Shown: positions 17,950 through 26,415 of the stretch, one piece after another
Position numbering within the stretch: position 1 is the stretch's first letter
Layout: the number at the start of each line of letters is the position of its first letter
NCBI GenBank assembly: GCA_020831885.1
Contig: JAFIFU010000029.1
Span: 1-43,376, forward strand
DNA from: Ectothiorhodospiraceae bacterium
GTDB taxonomy: Bacteria; Pseudomonadota; Gammaproteobacteria; Nitrococcales; Aquisalimonadaceae
DNA: 43,376 bases
Direction: 5' to 3'
The notes under the pieces: model-generated
Seen by the model: only the letters and a program-made list of their open reading frames with translations
The model's database searches: none
Told to the model about the DNA's origin: nothing
Program-made: the position numbers and the translations under genes

Positions 17950-18835
17950 AGCGTCCGCGGCGGAGACCGCGCCGGAAGTCCTCCAGCGCCACGCTCACGG
18001 CGCCGCTGTCATCCCGTTCCTGGACCAAGCGATCGGTAGCCCATGCATGCCCGTACACCACCTCCCACGTGGCAGGAAGACGACCATCCTCCTGCCGGTA
18101 GGCTTCGTAGGCCGCCTCCAGCCGACGCCGGCCATCACGGCCAAGAAGCCCGGTACGCCGACGGCCAAGGACGTGACTGCCCCCCATGGCGCGGAGATCC
18201 CGGACCAGACCCCCGACGCTGTCGTAGGTCAATGTCAGGTGCTCCATATCCATGACCGGATCGGCAAACGCCGCTCGCACCAGCGCATCGCCGATGTCGT
18301 GCATGTCAATGAAGTGATTCACATGATCCCGGTCATCCACTGCGCGCCAGCTTTCGCGCAGTTCGCGCAGCGTGTCCGGCCCCCAGGTGGAGAACATCAG
18401 CAGGCCGCCCGGGCGCAGCACCCGCTGTGCTTCCGCGAGCACAGCCTCAGTTTCCCCGCACCAGTGCAGCATGGCACTGGAGTACACAAGATCCACGCTG
18501 CCGTCGGCCAGCGGCAAGGCGGCGGCATCGGCGCAGACTGACGGCAACGGCCGGTGCCAGCGGCCCCGCCGCCGGGCATGGCGCAACATGGCCACTGACA
18601 GGTCCAGTGCAATCACGCGCGCCTTGCGATACCGTTTGAGCAGGAGCAGGCTGCCATCCCCCGTCGCCGCCCCCAGATCGAGAATGCGTTCCGGCTGGAG
18701 CCGTATCAGCTCCAGGCGCTCCAGCAGCCGGCGGTTGATTTCCTGCTGCAGGACGGCGGCTTGGTCGTAGCCGTCGGCTGCCGCATCGAACACGCGCTGC
18801 AGGGCGCGACGGCCACGCGGACCGGTCTGGTTCAT
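17948..18835 (-). CDS. bioC: Malonyl-ACP O-methyltransferase BioC
   Basis: A 295-residue SAM-dependent methyltransferase that methylates the free carboxyl of malonyl-ACP so that fatty acid synthase can build the pimeloyl moiety of biotin. Motif I is ILDLGAATGDGSLLL (around 50-64), and the Rossmann acidic residue is in VIALDLS. The BioC-specific blocks AAADGYDQAAVLQQEI at the N-terminus and YSSAMLHWCGETEAVL and MFSTWGPDTLRELR are clear. ATG 18835 has GGAGTGAACCC ahead. bioB/F/D/H are not in the window; comF is divergent, 111 bp away. Confidence 0.92.
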   Translation of the reverse strand: MNQTGPRGRRALQRVFDAAADGYDQAAVLQQEINRRLLERLELIRLQPERILDLGAATGDGSLLLLKRYRKARVIALDLSVAMLRHARRRGRWHRPLPSVCADAAALPLADGSVDLVYSSAMLHWCGETEAVLAEAQRVLRPGGLLMFSTWGPDTLRELRESWRAVDDRDHVNHFIDMHDIGDALVRAAFADPVMDMEHLTLTYDSVGGLVRDLRAMGGSHVLGRRRTGLLGRDGRRRLEAAYEAYRQEDGRLPATWEVVYGHAWATDRLVQERDDSGAVSVALEDFRRGLRRGR

Positions 18836-18946
18836 CGGGTTCACTCCGTGGCTGTGAATCCTGGGGATGCGTCGCAAGCTTACCAGTGTACCGGTTTGCC
18901 ACGTTGCCGCGGCAGTCGCGGCCGTTTCAGGGACGAGACCATCATC

Positions 18947-19696
18947 ATGGGCGCATGGACCGCCACCTGGCTGTTTCCCGCCATCTGCCGCCCTTGCGGC
19001 GACCCCGGCATGCGGGACATGGATCTGTGCCCGGCCTGCTACCGGGAGCTGCCGCGCAACGCCTGCGCCTGTCTGCGCTGCGCCGAACCCCTGCCGGCAC
19101 GTGGATTGCTGTGCGGTCGCTGTCTGCGCGACCCGCCGGCCTTTGACAGCGTGTGCGCGCCGTGGCTGTATGCGCCACCCCTGGACTGGCTGATCCAGGA
19201 ACTGAAGTTTGGCGGCCGTATCGCCAGCGGGCGCTTGCTGGGGCAACTGCTGGCTCGGCGTCTGCAGCGCCGGACACCGGCAGTGGATCTGGTGGTGCCC
19301 ATGCCCTTGCATGACGCCCGCCTGCGGGAGCGCGGCTTCAATCAGGCCACCGAGCTGGCCCGCCCCGTGGCCACTTCCCTGGGCCTGCCACTGGACTGCA
19401 CCAGCCTGATCCGGGTCCGGCCCACGGCACGGCAAGCGGGACTCCCCCTGGCCCGGCGCGCCGGCAACGTCCGCCGGGCCTTCGCCGTCCGGCGCCCGTT
19501 GGACGGGCTGCGACTGGCGGTGGTGGACGATGTGCTCACCACCGCCAGCACCGCGCGCTCGGTGGCAACAGCCCTGAAGGAGGCCGGCGCAGCGCGGGTG
19601 GAGATCTGGGCCGTGGCCCGGGCCGGACGAGACGGGGGTCCCCGGGCACCGGGCCACCATACGCATGCGCATGCAGCGGACGGGGGAAGCGGGTAG
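18947..19696 (+). CDS. ComF/GntX family phosphoribosyltransferase-like protein
   Basis: A 249-residue protein. The N-terminal part (about 14-65) has CxxC-type cysteine pairs (CRPCGD, CPACYRE, CACLRCAEP, CGRCLRD) that probably bind zinc. The C-terminal part is a type I phosphoribosyltransferase fold with PRPP motif LAVVDDVLTTAST and the family block RGFNQATELA. ComF proteins are linked to DNA uptake and GntX to gluconate/DNA utilisation; the function here is not settled by the sequence. ATG 18947 was chosen because the Cys-rich domain begins just after it; an open frame continues upstream. The C-terminus is His/Gly-rich (HHTHAHAADGG). Confidence 0.87.
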   Translation: MGAWTATWLFPAICRPCGDPGMRDMDLCPACYRELPRNACACLRCAEPLPARGLLCGRCLRDPPAFDSVCAPWLYAPPLDWLIQELKFGGRIASGRLLGQLLARRLQRRTPAVDLVVPMPLHDARLRERGFNQATELARPVATSLGLPLDCTSLIRVRPTARQAGLPLARRAGNVRRAFAVRRPLDGLRLAVVDDVLTTASTARSVATALKEAGAARVEIWAVARAGRDGGPRAPGHHTHAHAADGGSG

Positions 19697-19807
19697 CATA
19701 GGCGGCGGTAGTCAGGCGCTTGTCCCGCCGGGCATACTTTCCAGTCTCGGCGAACGTGGCCGCCGGACCCGGATTTCGATCAACGGAAACACTCCGAGGA
19801 GGAGCCA

Positions 19808-21439
19808 ATGCGTGGACTCATGATGGACCGGCCCCTGATGATTTCCCAGATCATCGAGTTTGCGGCCATGAACTTTCCCGATCAGGAGATCGTGTCGCGC
19901 ACCACGGAAGGTCCGATACACCGCTACACCTATCCGGAGCTGGCGAAGCGCTCACGGCAGCTTGCCAACGCGCTGGAAAAACTGGGCGCACAGCCGGAAG
20001 ACCGCATCGGCACCATCGCCTGGAACACATACCGGCACCTGGAGATTTACTACGCCACATCGGGCATGGGCGCCATTTGCCACACGATGAATCCGCGCCT
20101 CCCGGCCGACCAGCTTATCTACATCGTCAACCATGCGAAGGATCGCTTCATCTTCGTCGACCTCACCTTCCTGCCGCTGCTGGAGAAGCTGCACGAGCAC
20201 TTCCCCGACGTGGAGGGCTTCGTGGTGATGACCGACGAGGCCAACATGCCGAAGACGGACCTGCCCCGGGTGCACTGCTACGAGACGCTGATCAAGGATC
20301 AGCCGGGCACGTACGCCTGGCCTGAGTTCGACGAGCATACCGCCTCGTCCATGTGCTACACGTCCGGCACCACCGGCAATCCGAAGGGCGTGCTGTACAG
20401 CCACCGTTCCACGGTGTTGCATGCGCTCTACGTGCTGAGCCTCTCCGGAGTGCCGATCAACGAGGATTCCTCCATCCTGCCGGTGGTTCCCATGTTCCAC
20501 GTGAACGCCTGGGGCTCGCCCTACTTCGGCCTGATTGCCGGCGCCAAGCTGGTTTTCCCCGGACCGAAGCTGGACGGCCCCAGCCTGGCGGAGCTGATCG
20601 AAGAGGAACAGGTAACGGACGCCTGGGGGGTGCCCACGGTATGGCTGGGGCTGCTGGGCCATATGCGCCAGCAGGGCAAGACCTTCAGCTCCTTGAAGCG
20701 CACACTGATCGGCGGCTCGGCCTTGCCGCGGGCGATGATCACGGAATTCCGGGAAAAGCATGGCGTTGAAGCCATCCAGGGTTGGGGCATGACGGAGATG
20801 AGCCCGCTGGGCACGGTCGCCGTTCCGCGGCCATCCATGCGCGGCGACTGGGACAGGGAGCTGGATATCCGCGGCAAACAGGGCCGCCTGATGTTCGGCG
20901 TGGAAATGAAAATCGTGGATGCTGACGGCAACGCGCTGCCCCACGACGGCAAGAGCCAGGGGGAACTGCTGGTGCGCGGAAACGCGGTGATCAACGGTTA
21001 CTATGAGAACGAAGAGGCCACTGCCAAGGCGTTCAGTGAGGACGGCTGGTTCCGCACCGGCGATGTGTCCACCATCGACCCGGACGGTTACATGGAGATC
21101 GTGGACCGGGTCAAGGACGTGATCAAATCCGGCGGCGAATGGATCAGTTCCATTGACCTGGAGAACGAGGCGGTGGCCCACCCGGAGGTGGCAGAAGCGG
21201 CGGTGATCGGCGTGAGGCACGCCAAATGGCAGGAACGCCCGCTGCTGATTGTGGTCCGCGAGCAGGGCTCCTCGGTCGGGAAGGACCAGTTGCTGCAGTT
21301 CCTGGAGGAGCGGGTGGCCAAGTGGTGGCTGCCGGACGACGTGGTGTTCGTCGATGAACTGCCCCATGGTGCCACCGGTAAGTTGCAGAAGGCCAAGCTG
21401 CGCGAGCAGTTCAAGGACTACAAGCTGCCCACCGAGTGA
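19808..21439 (+). CDS. AlkK-type medium/long-chain acyl-CoA ligase
   Basis: A 543-residue AMP-forming acyl-CoA synthetase. The AMP-binding P-loop is [18 protein letters not shown] (about 182-199), with [12 protein letters not shown] (about 322-333), the WFRTGD motif and [12 protein letters not shown] hinge block, and the catalytic lysine in [12 protein letters not shown] near the C-terminus. This combination fits the AlkK/FadD13-like group that activates fatty acids to acyl-CoA for beta-oxidation. The ATG is preceded by GAGGAGGAGCCA. It is followed by a strong hairpin, so it looks monocistronic. Confidence 0.9.
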   Translation: MRGLMMDRPLMISQIIEFAAMNFPDQEIVSRTTEGPIHRYTYPELAKRSRQLANALEKLGAQPEDRIGTIAWNTYRHLEIYYATSGMGAICHTMNPRLPADQLIYIVNHAKDRFIFVDLTFLPLLEKLHEHFPDVEGFVVMTDEANMPKTDLPRVHCYETLIKDQPGTYAWPEFDEHTASSMCYTSGTTGNPKGVLYSHRSTVLHALYVLSLSGVPINEDSSILPVVPMFHVNAWGSPYFGLIAGAKLVFPGPKLDGPSLAELIEEEQVTDAWGVPTVWLGLLGHMRQQGKTFSSLKRTLIGGSALPRAMITEFREKHGVEAIQGWGMTEMSPLGTVAVPRPSMRGDWDRELDIRGKQGRLMFGVEMKIVDADGNALPHDGKSQGELLVRGNAVINGYYENEEATAKAFSEDGWFRTGDVSTIDPDGYMEIVDRVKDVIKSGGEWISSIDLENEAVAHPEVAEAAVIGVRHAKWQERPLLIVVREQGSSVGKDQLLQFLEERVAKWWLPDDVVFVDELPHGATGKLQKAKLREQFKDYKLPTE

Positions 21440-21448
21440 ATCGGTGGC

Positions 21449-21478
21449 GAGCTACGGCCGCCCTTCCGGCCGTAGCTC
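21449..21478 (+). terminator. Strong hairpin after the acyl-CoA ligase gene
   Basis: A perfect 12-bp stem (GAGCTACGGCCG / CGGCCGTAGCTC) with loop CCCTTC begins 10 nt after the stop codon. There is no T tract, so termination may be inefficient or Rho-assisted; it could also be part of the adjacent dispersed repeat region. Confidence 0.55.
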
Positions 21479-21492
21479 GTCACGCTGGACGG

Positions 21493-21613
21493 GCCCTTCG
21501 AGCACGCTGAGCGGCCTTGGCGTTCTTGACAAGAACCACGGCCGTTGCCTGCGAACGCCGCCTTGTCAGCCCGCTCGAAGGGCTCCGCAGAGCACGTGGG
21601 AATAGACCAGCGC
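21493..21613 (-). repeat. ERIC-like imperfect palindromic element, copy A
   Basis: A 91-bp core (21493-21583) bounded by perfect 11-bp inverted ends GCCCTTCGAGC/GCTCGAAGGGC. Internal complementary segments are GGCGTTC/GAACGCC, GCTGA/TCAGC and a central ACGGCCGT. Read on the minus strand it aligns without gaps to 32239-32329 (75 of 91 identical by my count). Similarity continues about 30 bp past the 21583 end. It is intergenic, between the ligase and permease genes. Confidence 0.8.
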
Positions 21614-21702
21614 TTCCTTAAGGTTCGCAGCGTCGCCGAATCCGGCATCACACCTCCTAGGCACGGTCCGGCATCGCCGATTCCTTCCCGGGGGAACACG
21701 CA

Positions 21703-23007
21703 ATGGATCGTTTTTTCGGCCTGACGGCCCTGGGTACGAACTGGCGCCACGAGGCGATGGCAGGGCTCACCACCTTCCTGGCCATGGCATACATCCTGTT
21801 CGTCAACGCCTCGATCCTGGCGGACGCCGGCATGGACCCGGACGCGGTGTTCGTGGCCACGGCCCTGGCATCGGCGGTGGCCTGCCTGATCATGGGTCTC
21901 TGGGCCAATTATCCCATTGCGCTGGCTCCCGGCATGGGTCTGAACGCCTTTTTCGCCTACACCGTGGTTCTGGGCATGGGGATACCATGGGAGACGGCGC
22001 TGGCCGGCGTGCTGGTGTCCGGCATCCTGTTCCTGATCCTTACCCTGAGCCGCATCCGGGAACGGGTCATCAACGCGATTCCGTTTCAGTTGAAAATGGC
22101 GGCCGGCGCCGGCATCGGCCTGTTCATCGCCTTCATCGGGTTGAAGAACGCGGGCATCGTGGTGGGTTACGAGCCGACCCTGGTCACCCTGGGGGATCTG
22201 GCTTCGGCGGCGCCCCTGCTGGCCATTTTCGGAGTGGTGCTGACCGGCTTCTTCCTGGTACGGGGTTACAGCGGTGCCGTGTTCTACGGCATGGTAGGAA
22301 CCACCGTCGGCGGCATGCTGGTGGGGATTGTGGCGGTGCCCGATGCCCTGGTATCGGCAATCCCCAGCCTGGCGCCCACCTTCGGCAAGGCCATCATCCA
22401 TCTGCCGGAGATAGTGACCTCCCCGGCCCTGTGGGTGGTGGTTTTCACCTTCCTGTTTGTGGACATGTTCGATACCGCCGGCACACTGATGGCAGTGGCC
22501 CACCAGGGCGGTTTCCTCAAGGACAACAAACTCCCGCGGGCGGGCCGCGCCCTGGGCGCGGATTCTTCAGCCACCGTGATCGGGGCCGTCCTGGGCACCT
22601 CGACCACCACCGCGTACATCGAATCGGCCTCCGGTGTGGCGGCAGGTGGCCGCACCGGCCTGACCTCGGTCTTCGTGGCGCTGCTGTTTCTGGTGAGCCT
22701 GTTCTTCTCGCCGCTGCTGACCATTTTCCTCCGGCACCCGGAGCTCACCGCGCCGGCCCTGATCATGGTCGGAGTGCTGATGGCCTCGGCCATGGGCAAC
22801 ATCGAATGGCAGAGGGCCGAATACGCCATACCCGCCTTCGTGACCATCATCGCCATGCCCCTGACCTTCAGCATTGCCCACGGCATCGCCCTGGGCTTCG
22901 TTCTCTACCCGTTGACCAAGCTGTTCAAAGGGCAGTGGCGGGACGTGCACCCGCTGATGTACGCACTGGCCCTGGTGTTCATCGTCTATTTTGTCTGGGG
23001 GCATTGA
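21703..23007 (+). CDS. AzgA-family (NCS2) purine permease
   Basis: A 434-residue inner-membrane transporter with about 13 hydrophobic helices, of the AzgA branch (COG2252) that imports hypoxanthine, guanine or adenine by proton symport. Family blocks are GLTTFLAMAYILFVN near the N-terminus, PGMGLNAFFAYTVV, VDMFDTAGTLMAVAHQGGF and STTTAYIESASGVAAGGRTG. The C-terminal helices and length fit the family. Substrate choice cannot be read from the sequence. It stands alone on the plus strand, converging with the LysR gene after 7 bp. Confidence 0.9.
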   Translation: MDRFFGLTALGTNWRHEAMAGLTTFLAMAYILFVNASILADAGMDPDAVFVATALASAVACLIMGLWANYPIALAPGMGLNAFFAYTVVLGMGIPWETALAGVLVSGILFLILTLSRIRERVINAIPFQLKMAAGAGIGLFIAFIGLKNAGIVVGYEPTLVTLGDLASAAPLLAIFGVVLTGFFLVRGYSGAVFYGMVGTTVGGMLVGIVAVPDALVSAIPSLAPTFGKAIIHLPEIVTSPALWVVVFTFLFVDMFDTAGTLMAVAHQGGFLKDNKLPRAGRALGADSSATVIGAVLGTSTTTAYIESASGVAAGGRTGLTSVFVALLFLVSLFFSPLLTIFLRHPELTAPALIMVGVLMASAMGNIEWQRAEYAIPAFVTIIAMPLTFSIAHGIALGFVLYPLTKLFKGQWRDVHPLMYALALVFIVYFVWGH

Positions 23008-23014
23008 GCACGGC

Positions 23015-23929
23015 TTACCGCGACGCTGCCGAGCACTGCGCCTCCAGTGCCGCCGCCAGTTCCCGGACAGCGGGTCCTGCACTGTCGTGATCGGCGTGGA
23101 TCATGTAGAGCTGGACGCTCCGGCGCCCGCCCTCCGCCAACGGCAGAGGCACCAGCTCACCCCCGGCCAACTCCCGGGCGATCTGCGCCTCCGGCAACCA
23201 GGCGAAACCCATGCCGCGCCGAACCGCCTCAATGGACGTCTTCAAGTGGGTCACGGTCCAGCGCTGTTCCGCGCCCAGCCAGCCTGCATCCTGCTTCCGG
23301 GCCAGGCCGGAGTCACGCACCACCAGTTGGCGCGCCGCCTTCAGGTCTTCCGTGGTTACCGGCCGGCCCAGAGCATGCAGCGGATGATCCCGGTGCGCTA
23401 CCGCGAGGATGTCCACCCGCAGCAGCGGACGCCCCAGAAAGCCCGGCGGTACGCGCCCGCTGATCACCAGATCCACTTCGCCGCTGAACAGCGCTTCGTC
23501 GGTGCCGGACAACACCGACTCGATGAGCTGTAACCGTACCTCGCGGGCCTGAGCACCGCAGCCTTCGGCGAACTGCTCCAGCGCGGAGAAGAGGATGTGA
23601 GTGGGGAAGATGACCTCCACCGCAAGGCGGATCTCCGCCTCCCAGCCTTGCGCAAGGCTGGCCGCAAGCCGCTCCAGCTTGAGGGCTTCATCCAGCAGGG
23701 CCCGGGAACGCCGCAACAACACTTCGCCGGCCTCGGTCAGGCTGGCGCGTCGGCCCGACTGCTCCAGCACCGGTACCGGCAGTTGTTCCTGCAGACGGGC
23801 AACCATGTAGCTGACCGAGGACTGGCTGCGGTTCAGCGCCTCGGCGGCGCGCGCGAACCCCCCATGGTCCACGACCGCCTGGAGCACGTGCCATTGTTCC
23901 AGCGAGACGCGGGGTATCTTGTTGGGCAT
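23015..23929 (-). CDS. LysR-family transcriptional regulator
   Basis: A 304-residue regulator. The N-terminal winged HTH (about 8-66) reads LEQWHVLQAVVDHGGFARAA-type, with recognition-helix region SQSSVSYMVARLQEQL. A linker helix and a periplasmic-binding-like effector domain (about 92-300) follow. It is divergent from azoR with 107 bp between starts; LysR regulators usually control the divergent gene and themselves. The co-inducer is unknown, though quinone or aromatic compounds would fit the azoR-pirin neighbours. Confidence 0.92.
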   Translation of the reverse strand: MPNKIPRVSLEQWHVLQAVVDHGGFARAAEALNRSQSSVSYMVARLQEQLPVPVLEQSGRRASLTEAGEVLLRRSRALLDEALKLERLAASLAQGWEAEIRLAVEVIFPTHILFSALEQFAEGCGAQAREVRLQLIESVLSGTDEALFSGEVDLVISGRVPPGFLGRPLLRVDILAVAHRDHPLHALGRPVTTEDLKAARQLVVRDSGLARKQDAGWLGAEQRWTVTHLKTSIEAVRRGMGFAWLPEAQIARELAGGELVPLPLAEGGRRSVQLYMIHADHDSAGPAVRELAAALEAQCSAASR

Positions 23930-23983
23930 TGTTCAGAAATCTCGATTCAAACAAGCGAAATTCTAGACTCATTGATCTCCATT

Positions 23984-24000
23984 TACGATGTAATCTCGTA
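23984..24000. promoter_or_regulatory. Inverted repeat in the LysR/azoR gap
   Basis: TACGA-N7-TCGTA, in an AT-richer gap between the divergent regulator and azoR, 37 bp upstream of the azoR ATG. It is the best symmetrical candidate for a LysR-type site here, though it is close to the start codon and does not follow a strict T-N11-A spacing. Confidence 0.35.
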
Positions 24001-24036
24001 GAAAGTTCAAAATCGGACCAAAAAGGAGGTCAACAC

Positions 24037-24642
24037 ATGAGTCAACTTCTCCAGATCAACAGCAGCGTGTTCGGCGACCAGGGCGTGTCCAGCCAACTGG
24101 CCAATGCGTTCGTGCAGGAATGGAAAAGAAAGGATCCGGGAGCACACGTCACCCACAGGGATCTGGTGGTGGATGCGATTCCGCACCTGGACGGGGAGCG
24201 CCTGACAGCGCTCATGACCTCGGAAGCGGAACGCACCCCGGAACAGCAGCAGGTGGTGGAACAGTCCGACGCACTCATCCGGGAACTCCAGGAAGCGGAC
24301 TTGGTTGTGATTGGCGCCCCGATGTACAACTTCGGCATTCCGTCCCAGCTCAAGAGCTGGCTGGATATGGTGGCCCGATCCGGCATCACCTTCCGTTACA
24401 CCGAGCAGGGGCCTGAAGGCTTGCTGACCGGCAAGAAGGTCTACGTGTTTGCCAGCAGTGGCGGTATACACCGTGGCGGGCACAGCGATGGTGTCACCCC
24501 CTACCTGGAAACCATGCTCGGCTTCCTCGGCATGACGGATGTGGAGTTCATCTATGCTGAAGGCCTGGCCATGGGCGAGGAACCCCGGGCACGGGGCATC
24601 GCTCAGGCGAACGCGCGCATCGATGCGCTGCTGGCTGCCTGA
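24037..24642 (+). CDS. azoR: FMN-dependent NADH-azoreductase
   Basis: A 201-residue flavodoxin-fold enzyme that reduces azo compounds and quinones with NADH. The N-terminal strand LLQINSSVFGDQGVSSQLA includes the FMN phosphate loop; APMYNFGIPSQLKSWLDMVARSGITFRY is the FMN/dimer segment; FASSGGIHRG resembles the second FMN loop. Length equals the AzoR norm (about 200). ATG 24037 has a full AGGAGG 6-7 nt upstream. The upstream in-frame extension runs into the LysR promoter region and is rejected. The pirin gene follows by 48 bp on the same strand. Confidence 0.92.
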   Translation: MSQLLQINSSVFGDQGVSSQLANAFVQEWKRKDPGAHVTHRDLVVDAIPHLDGERLTALMTSEAERTPEQQQVVEQSDALIRELQEADLVVIGAPMYNFGIPSQLKSWLDMVARSGITFRYTEQGPEGLLTGKKVYVFASSGGIHRGGHSDGVTPYLETMLGFLGMTDVEFIYAEGLAMGEEPRARGIAQANARIDALLAA

Positions 24643-24690
24643 GCACGATGACAATGGCCGGGCCACCGCTCCGGCCAAAGGGAGGCGGAT

Positions 24691-25533
24691 ATGAGCGAAC
24701 GACAGGTACGCGGACTGATACAGGGCCAGCCGGCATCGGACGGTGCCGGCGTGCGCCTCAACCGGGTGATCAGTTTCCAGCGGGAGCTGGACCCGTTCCT
24801 GATGCTGGACGAGTTCAATACCGAGAACGCGGACGACTATATCGCGGGTTTTCCGTCGCACCCGCACCGGGGCTTCGAAACGGTGACCTATATGATCGAC
24901 GGCCGCATGCGGCACGAAGACCATCTTGGTAACAAGGGCCTGCTGGTCAGCGGCGGCGTACAATGGATGACCGCAGGTCGAGGCATCATCCACTCGGAGA
25001 TGCCGGAGCAGGAAGCGGGTCGGATGCGCGGCTTCCAGCTCTGGATCAACCTGCCCCGGGCGGAAAAGATGAAACCGGCCGGCTACCGGGACATCGCACC
25101 GGAGGAGATTCCCGAGGTGGGCGACGCCGAAAGCCGTGTGCGCGTGGTCGCGGGCGATTTCCGGCATGACGGAGGGAACACCGAGGGGGCGGTCACCGGC
25201 GTCACCACCCGGCCGCTGTTCCTGGATGTGGCAATACAGCCGGGGGGGGATCTGCGTGTCCCGGTGGATCAGGGGCACACGGCACTGGTGTACGTGTTCG
25301 ACGGCGGTCTGCGCATCGCCGGCCAGGCGGTGGATCGCGGCCGGCTGGCGGTGCTGGGCGACGGCGAGTACATCCGGCTGGCAGCGGATGATCAGGCGGG
25401 CCGCGCCCTGGTGCTGGCGGCGCGACCGCTGAAGGAACCCGTGGCTCACTACGGCCCCTTCGTCATGAACACACCGGAAGAGATCCGGCAGGCGATCCAT
25501 GACTACCAGACCGGGAAACTGACGGCGGCGTAG
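24691..25533 (+). CDS. Pirin family protein (bicupin)
   Basis: A 280-residue bicupin. The N-terminal cupin shows the metal-binding set HPHRGFET (about 57-64) and a HSE in GIIHSEMPEQ (about 107-111). The block MRGFQLWINLP is diagnostic of pirins. The C-terminal cupin ends with a conserved PVAHYGPFVMNTPEEI segment. Bacterial pirins can act as quercetin dioxygenases or regulators; the activity here is not settled. ATG 24691 with AGGCGG ahead. It is co-directional with azoR, forming a probable electrophile/quinone-response pair under the LysR regulator. Confidence 0.9.
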   Translation: MSERQVRGLIQGQPASDGAGVRLNRVISFQRELDPFLMLDEFNTENADDYIAGFPSHPHRGFETVTYMIDGRMRHEDHLGNKGLLVSGGVQWMTAGRGIIHSEMPEQEAGRMRGFQLWINLPRAEKMKPAGYRDIAPEEIPEVGDAESRVRVVAGDFRHDGGNTEGAVTGVTTRPLFLDVAIQPGGDLRVPVDQGHTALVYVFDGGLRIAGQAVDRGRLAVLGDGEYIRLAADDQAGRALVLAARPLKEPVAHYGPFVMNTPEEIRQAIHDYQTGKLTAA

Positions 25534-25585
25534 GGAGGCGCTTCCGTCGGCTTCACGAGGCGGGGAGCCGGCCCGGTTCAGGGTG

Positions 25586-26158
25586 TCATGGCGTCCTGGG
25601 GCCGGTCTCCACGCGCACCACGCGCCCGCCTTCGATGGTGACAATGCGCCCGAGCTGACCGGGGCCGAACTCGTACATCCACTCTTCACGGAACGGACGC
25701 AGGGCATGAACCCCGGGATAACGAGGGTCCACGTGGCGGCGTGGTGCCAGCGTCTGGCTGGCGTCCGGCGGCCCGCAACGCGCCAGAAGCTCCATCCGGC
25801 TCATGCCGCGCTGGATCAGCCGCGCCGGGCAACCACTTCCCGGGAACTCCCTGTAGCCGTAGCCGTCCACGTCGAAACCCCGTACCCGCCCGTCCCGGAA
25901 CTCCACCACCCGCACCAGATAACGTGGCCCGCGATTGTAGTACCAGCGCTCCGTCTCCGTAACCATGCTTCCGTCGGCGACCAGCACCACATCCAATGGT
26001 TCACGCAGGTCCGGCTCCCCGCACATCCGCTCCACCTGCCAGGTGCGGTCCCCCACCGACACCAGGCCGCCGTCGCAGCGCAGACTGGAGGCCTGGGCCG
26101 ACGACCAGGCAAGGCAGAGGGCCAGAAGCGGCAGAAAGGAAAGCAATCTGAGCGGCAT
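25586..26158 (-). CDS. Secreted DUF2845 domain-containing protein
   Basis: A 190-residue predicted periplasmic protein. It has a signal peptide (MPLRLLSFLPLLALCLAWSS, cleavage near AQA-SS) and the DUF2845 domain, seen as two similar halves. Each half has a Cys and Gly motif: RCDGGLVSVGD ... CGEPD and RLIQRGMSRMELLARCGPPD. The conserved blocks RWYYNRGP and WMYEFGPGQLGRIVTIEGGRVV are present. ATG 26158 with AGGTG ahead is preferred to a GTG nine bases earlier. Converges with the pirin gene. Function unknown. Confidence 0.8.
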   Translation of the reverse strand: MPLRLLSFLPLLALCLAWSSAQASSLRCDGGLVSVGDRTWQVERMCGEPDLREPLDVVLVADGSMVTETERWYYNRGPRYLVRVVEFRDGRVRGFDVDGYGYREFPGSGCPARLIQRGMSRMELLARCGPPDASQTLAPRRHVDPRYPGVHALRPFREEWMYEFGPGQLGRIVTIEGGRVVRVETGPRTP

Positions 26159-26331
26159 GGGCTGCACCTGTCAGGGCTTGCTGCTGTGACCCGCAAACGG
26201 GTACCGGGGTTCAGCCGAAAGTGCCCCAACCCGGAGCAGTTCCCCGCAGACCGGGGCCCACGGGCGTGTTCACCGGACGCGGTACACGGACAGGATGGAT
26301 CGGATAGAGCCACCCAAGGCCGGGTAGAGGG

Positions 26332-26415
26332 CGGGGTTGCCCCGGCTTGTCGGCCGCAGGGCCGCGGCCGACAAGCCTACATGAATGTATTCACGGCGTG
26401 TCCGGGGCAACCCCG
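26332..26415 (-). repeat. REP-like nested palindrome
   Basis: Inner hairpin 26344-26377: a perfect 14-bp stem (GGCTTGTCGGCCGC / GCGGCCGACAAGCC) with a 6-nt loop. Outer arms 26332-26345 and 26402-26415 (CGGGGTTGCCCCGG / CCGGGGCAACCCCG) are complementary. The right outer arm lies inside the 3' end of the thioesterase gene. On the minus strand the inner stem is preceded by GTAG, as in REP elements. Confidence 0.6.

Noticed and set aside
18836-18946. Possible BirA operator between bioC and comF
   Set aside because: TTACC and GGTTTGC-like pieces are present but the spacing and sequence do not fit the known BirA site.
19952-21367. A 471-codon open frame antisense to the acyl-CoA ligase gene
   Set aside because: The sense frame is a complete, conserved enzyme. 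The antisense frame is His/Gln/Arg-rich low-complexity sequence typical of GC-rich mirror frames.
21418-22503. A 361-codon open frame antisense to the purine permease, extending through repeat copy A
   Set aside because: His/Gln-rich mirror frame. Its similarity to a frame at 31457-32398 led to the repeat pair, but that similarity is due to the DNA element, not to a protein.
24007-25707. A 566-codon open frame antisense to azoR and pirin genes
   Set aside because: It spans two recognisable genes in the opposite direction and has no domain signal.
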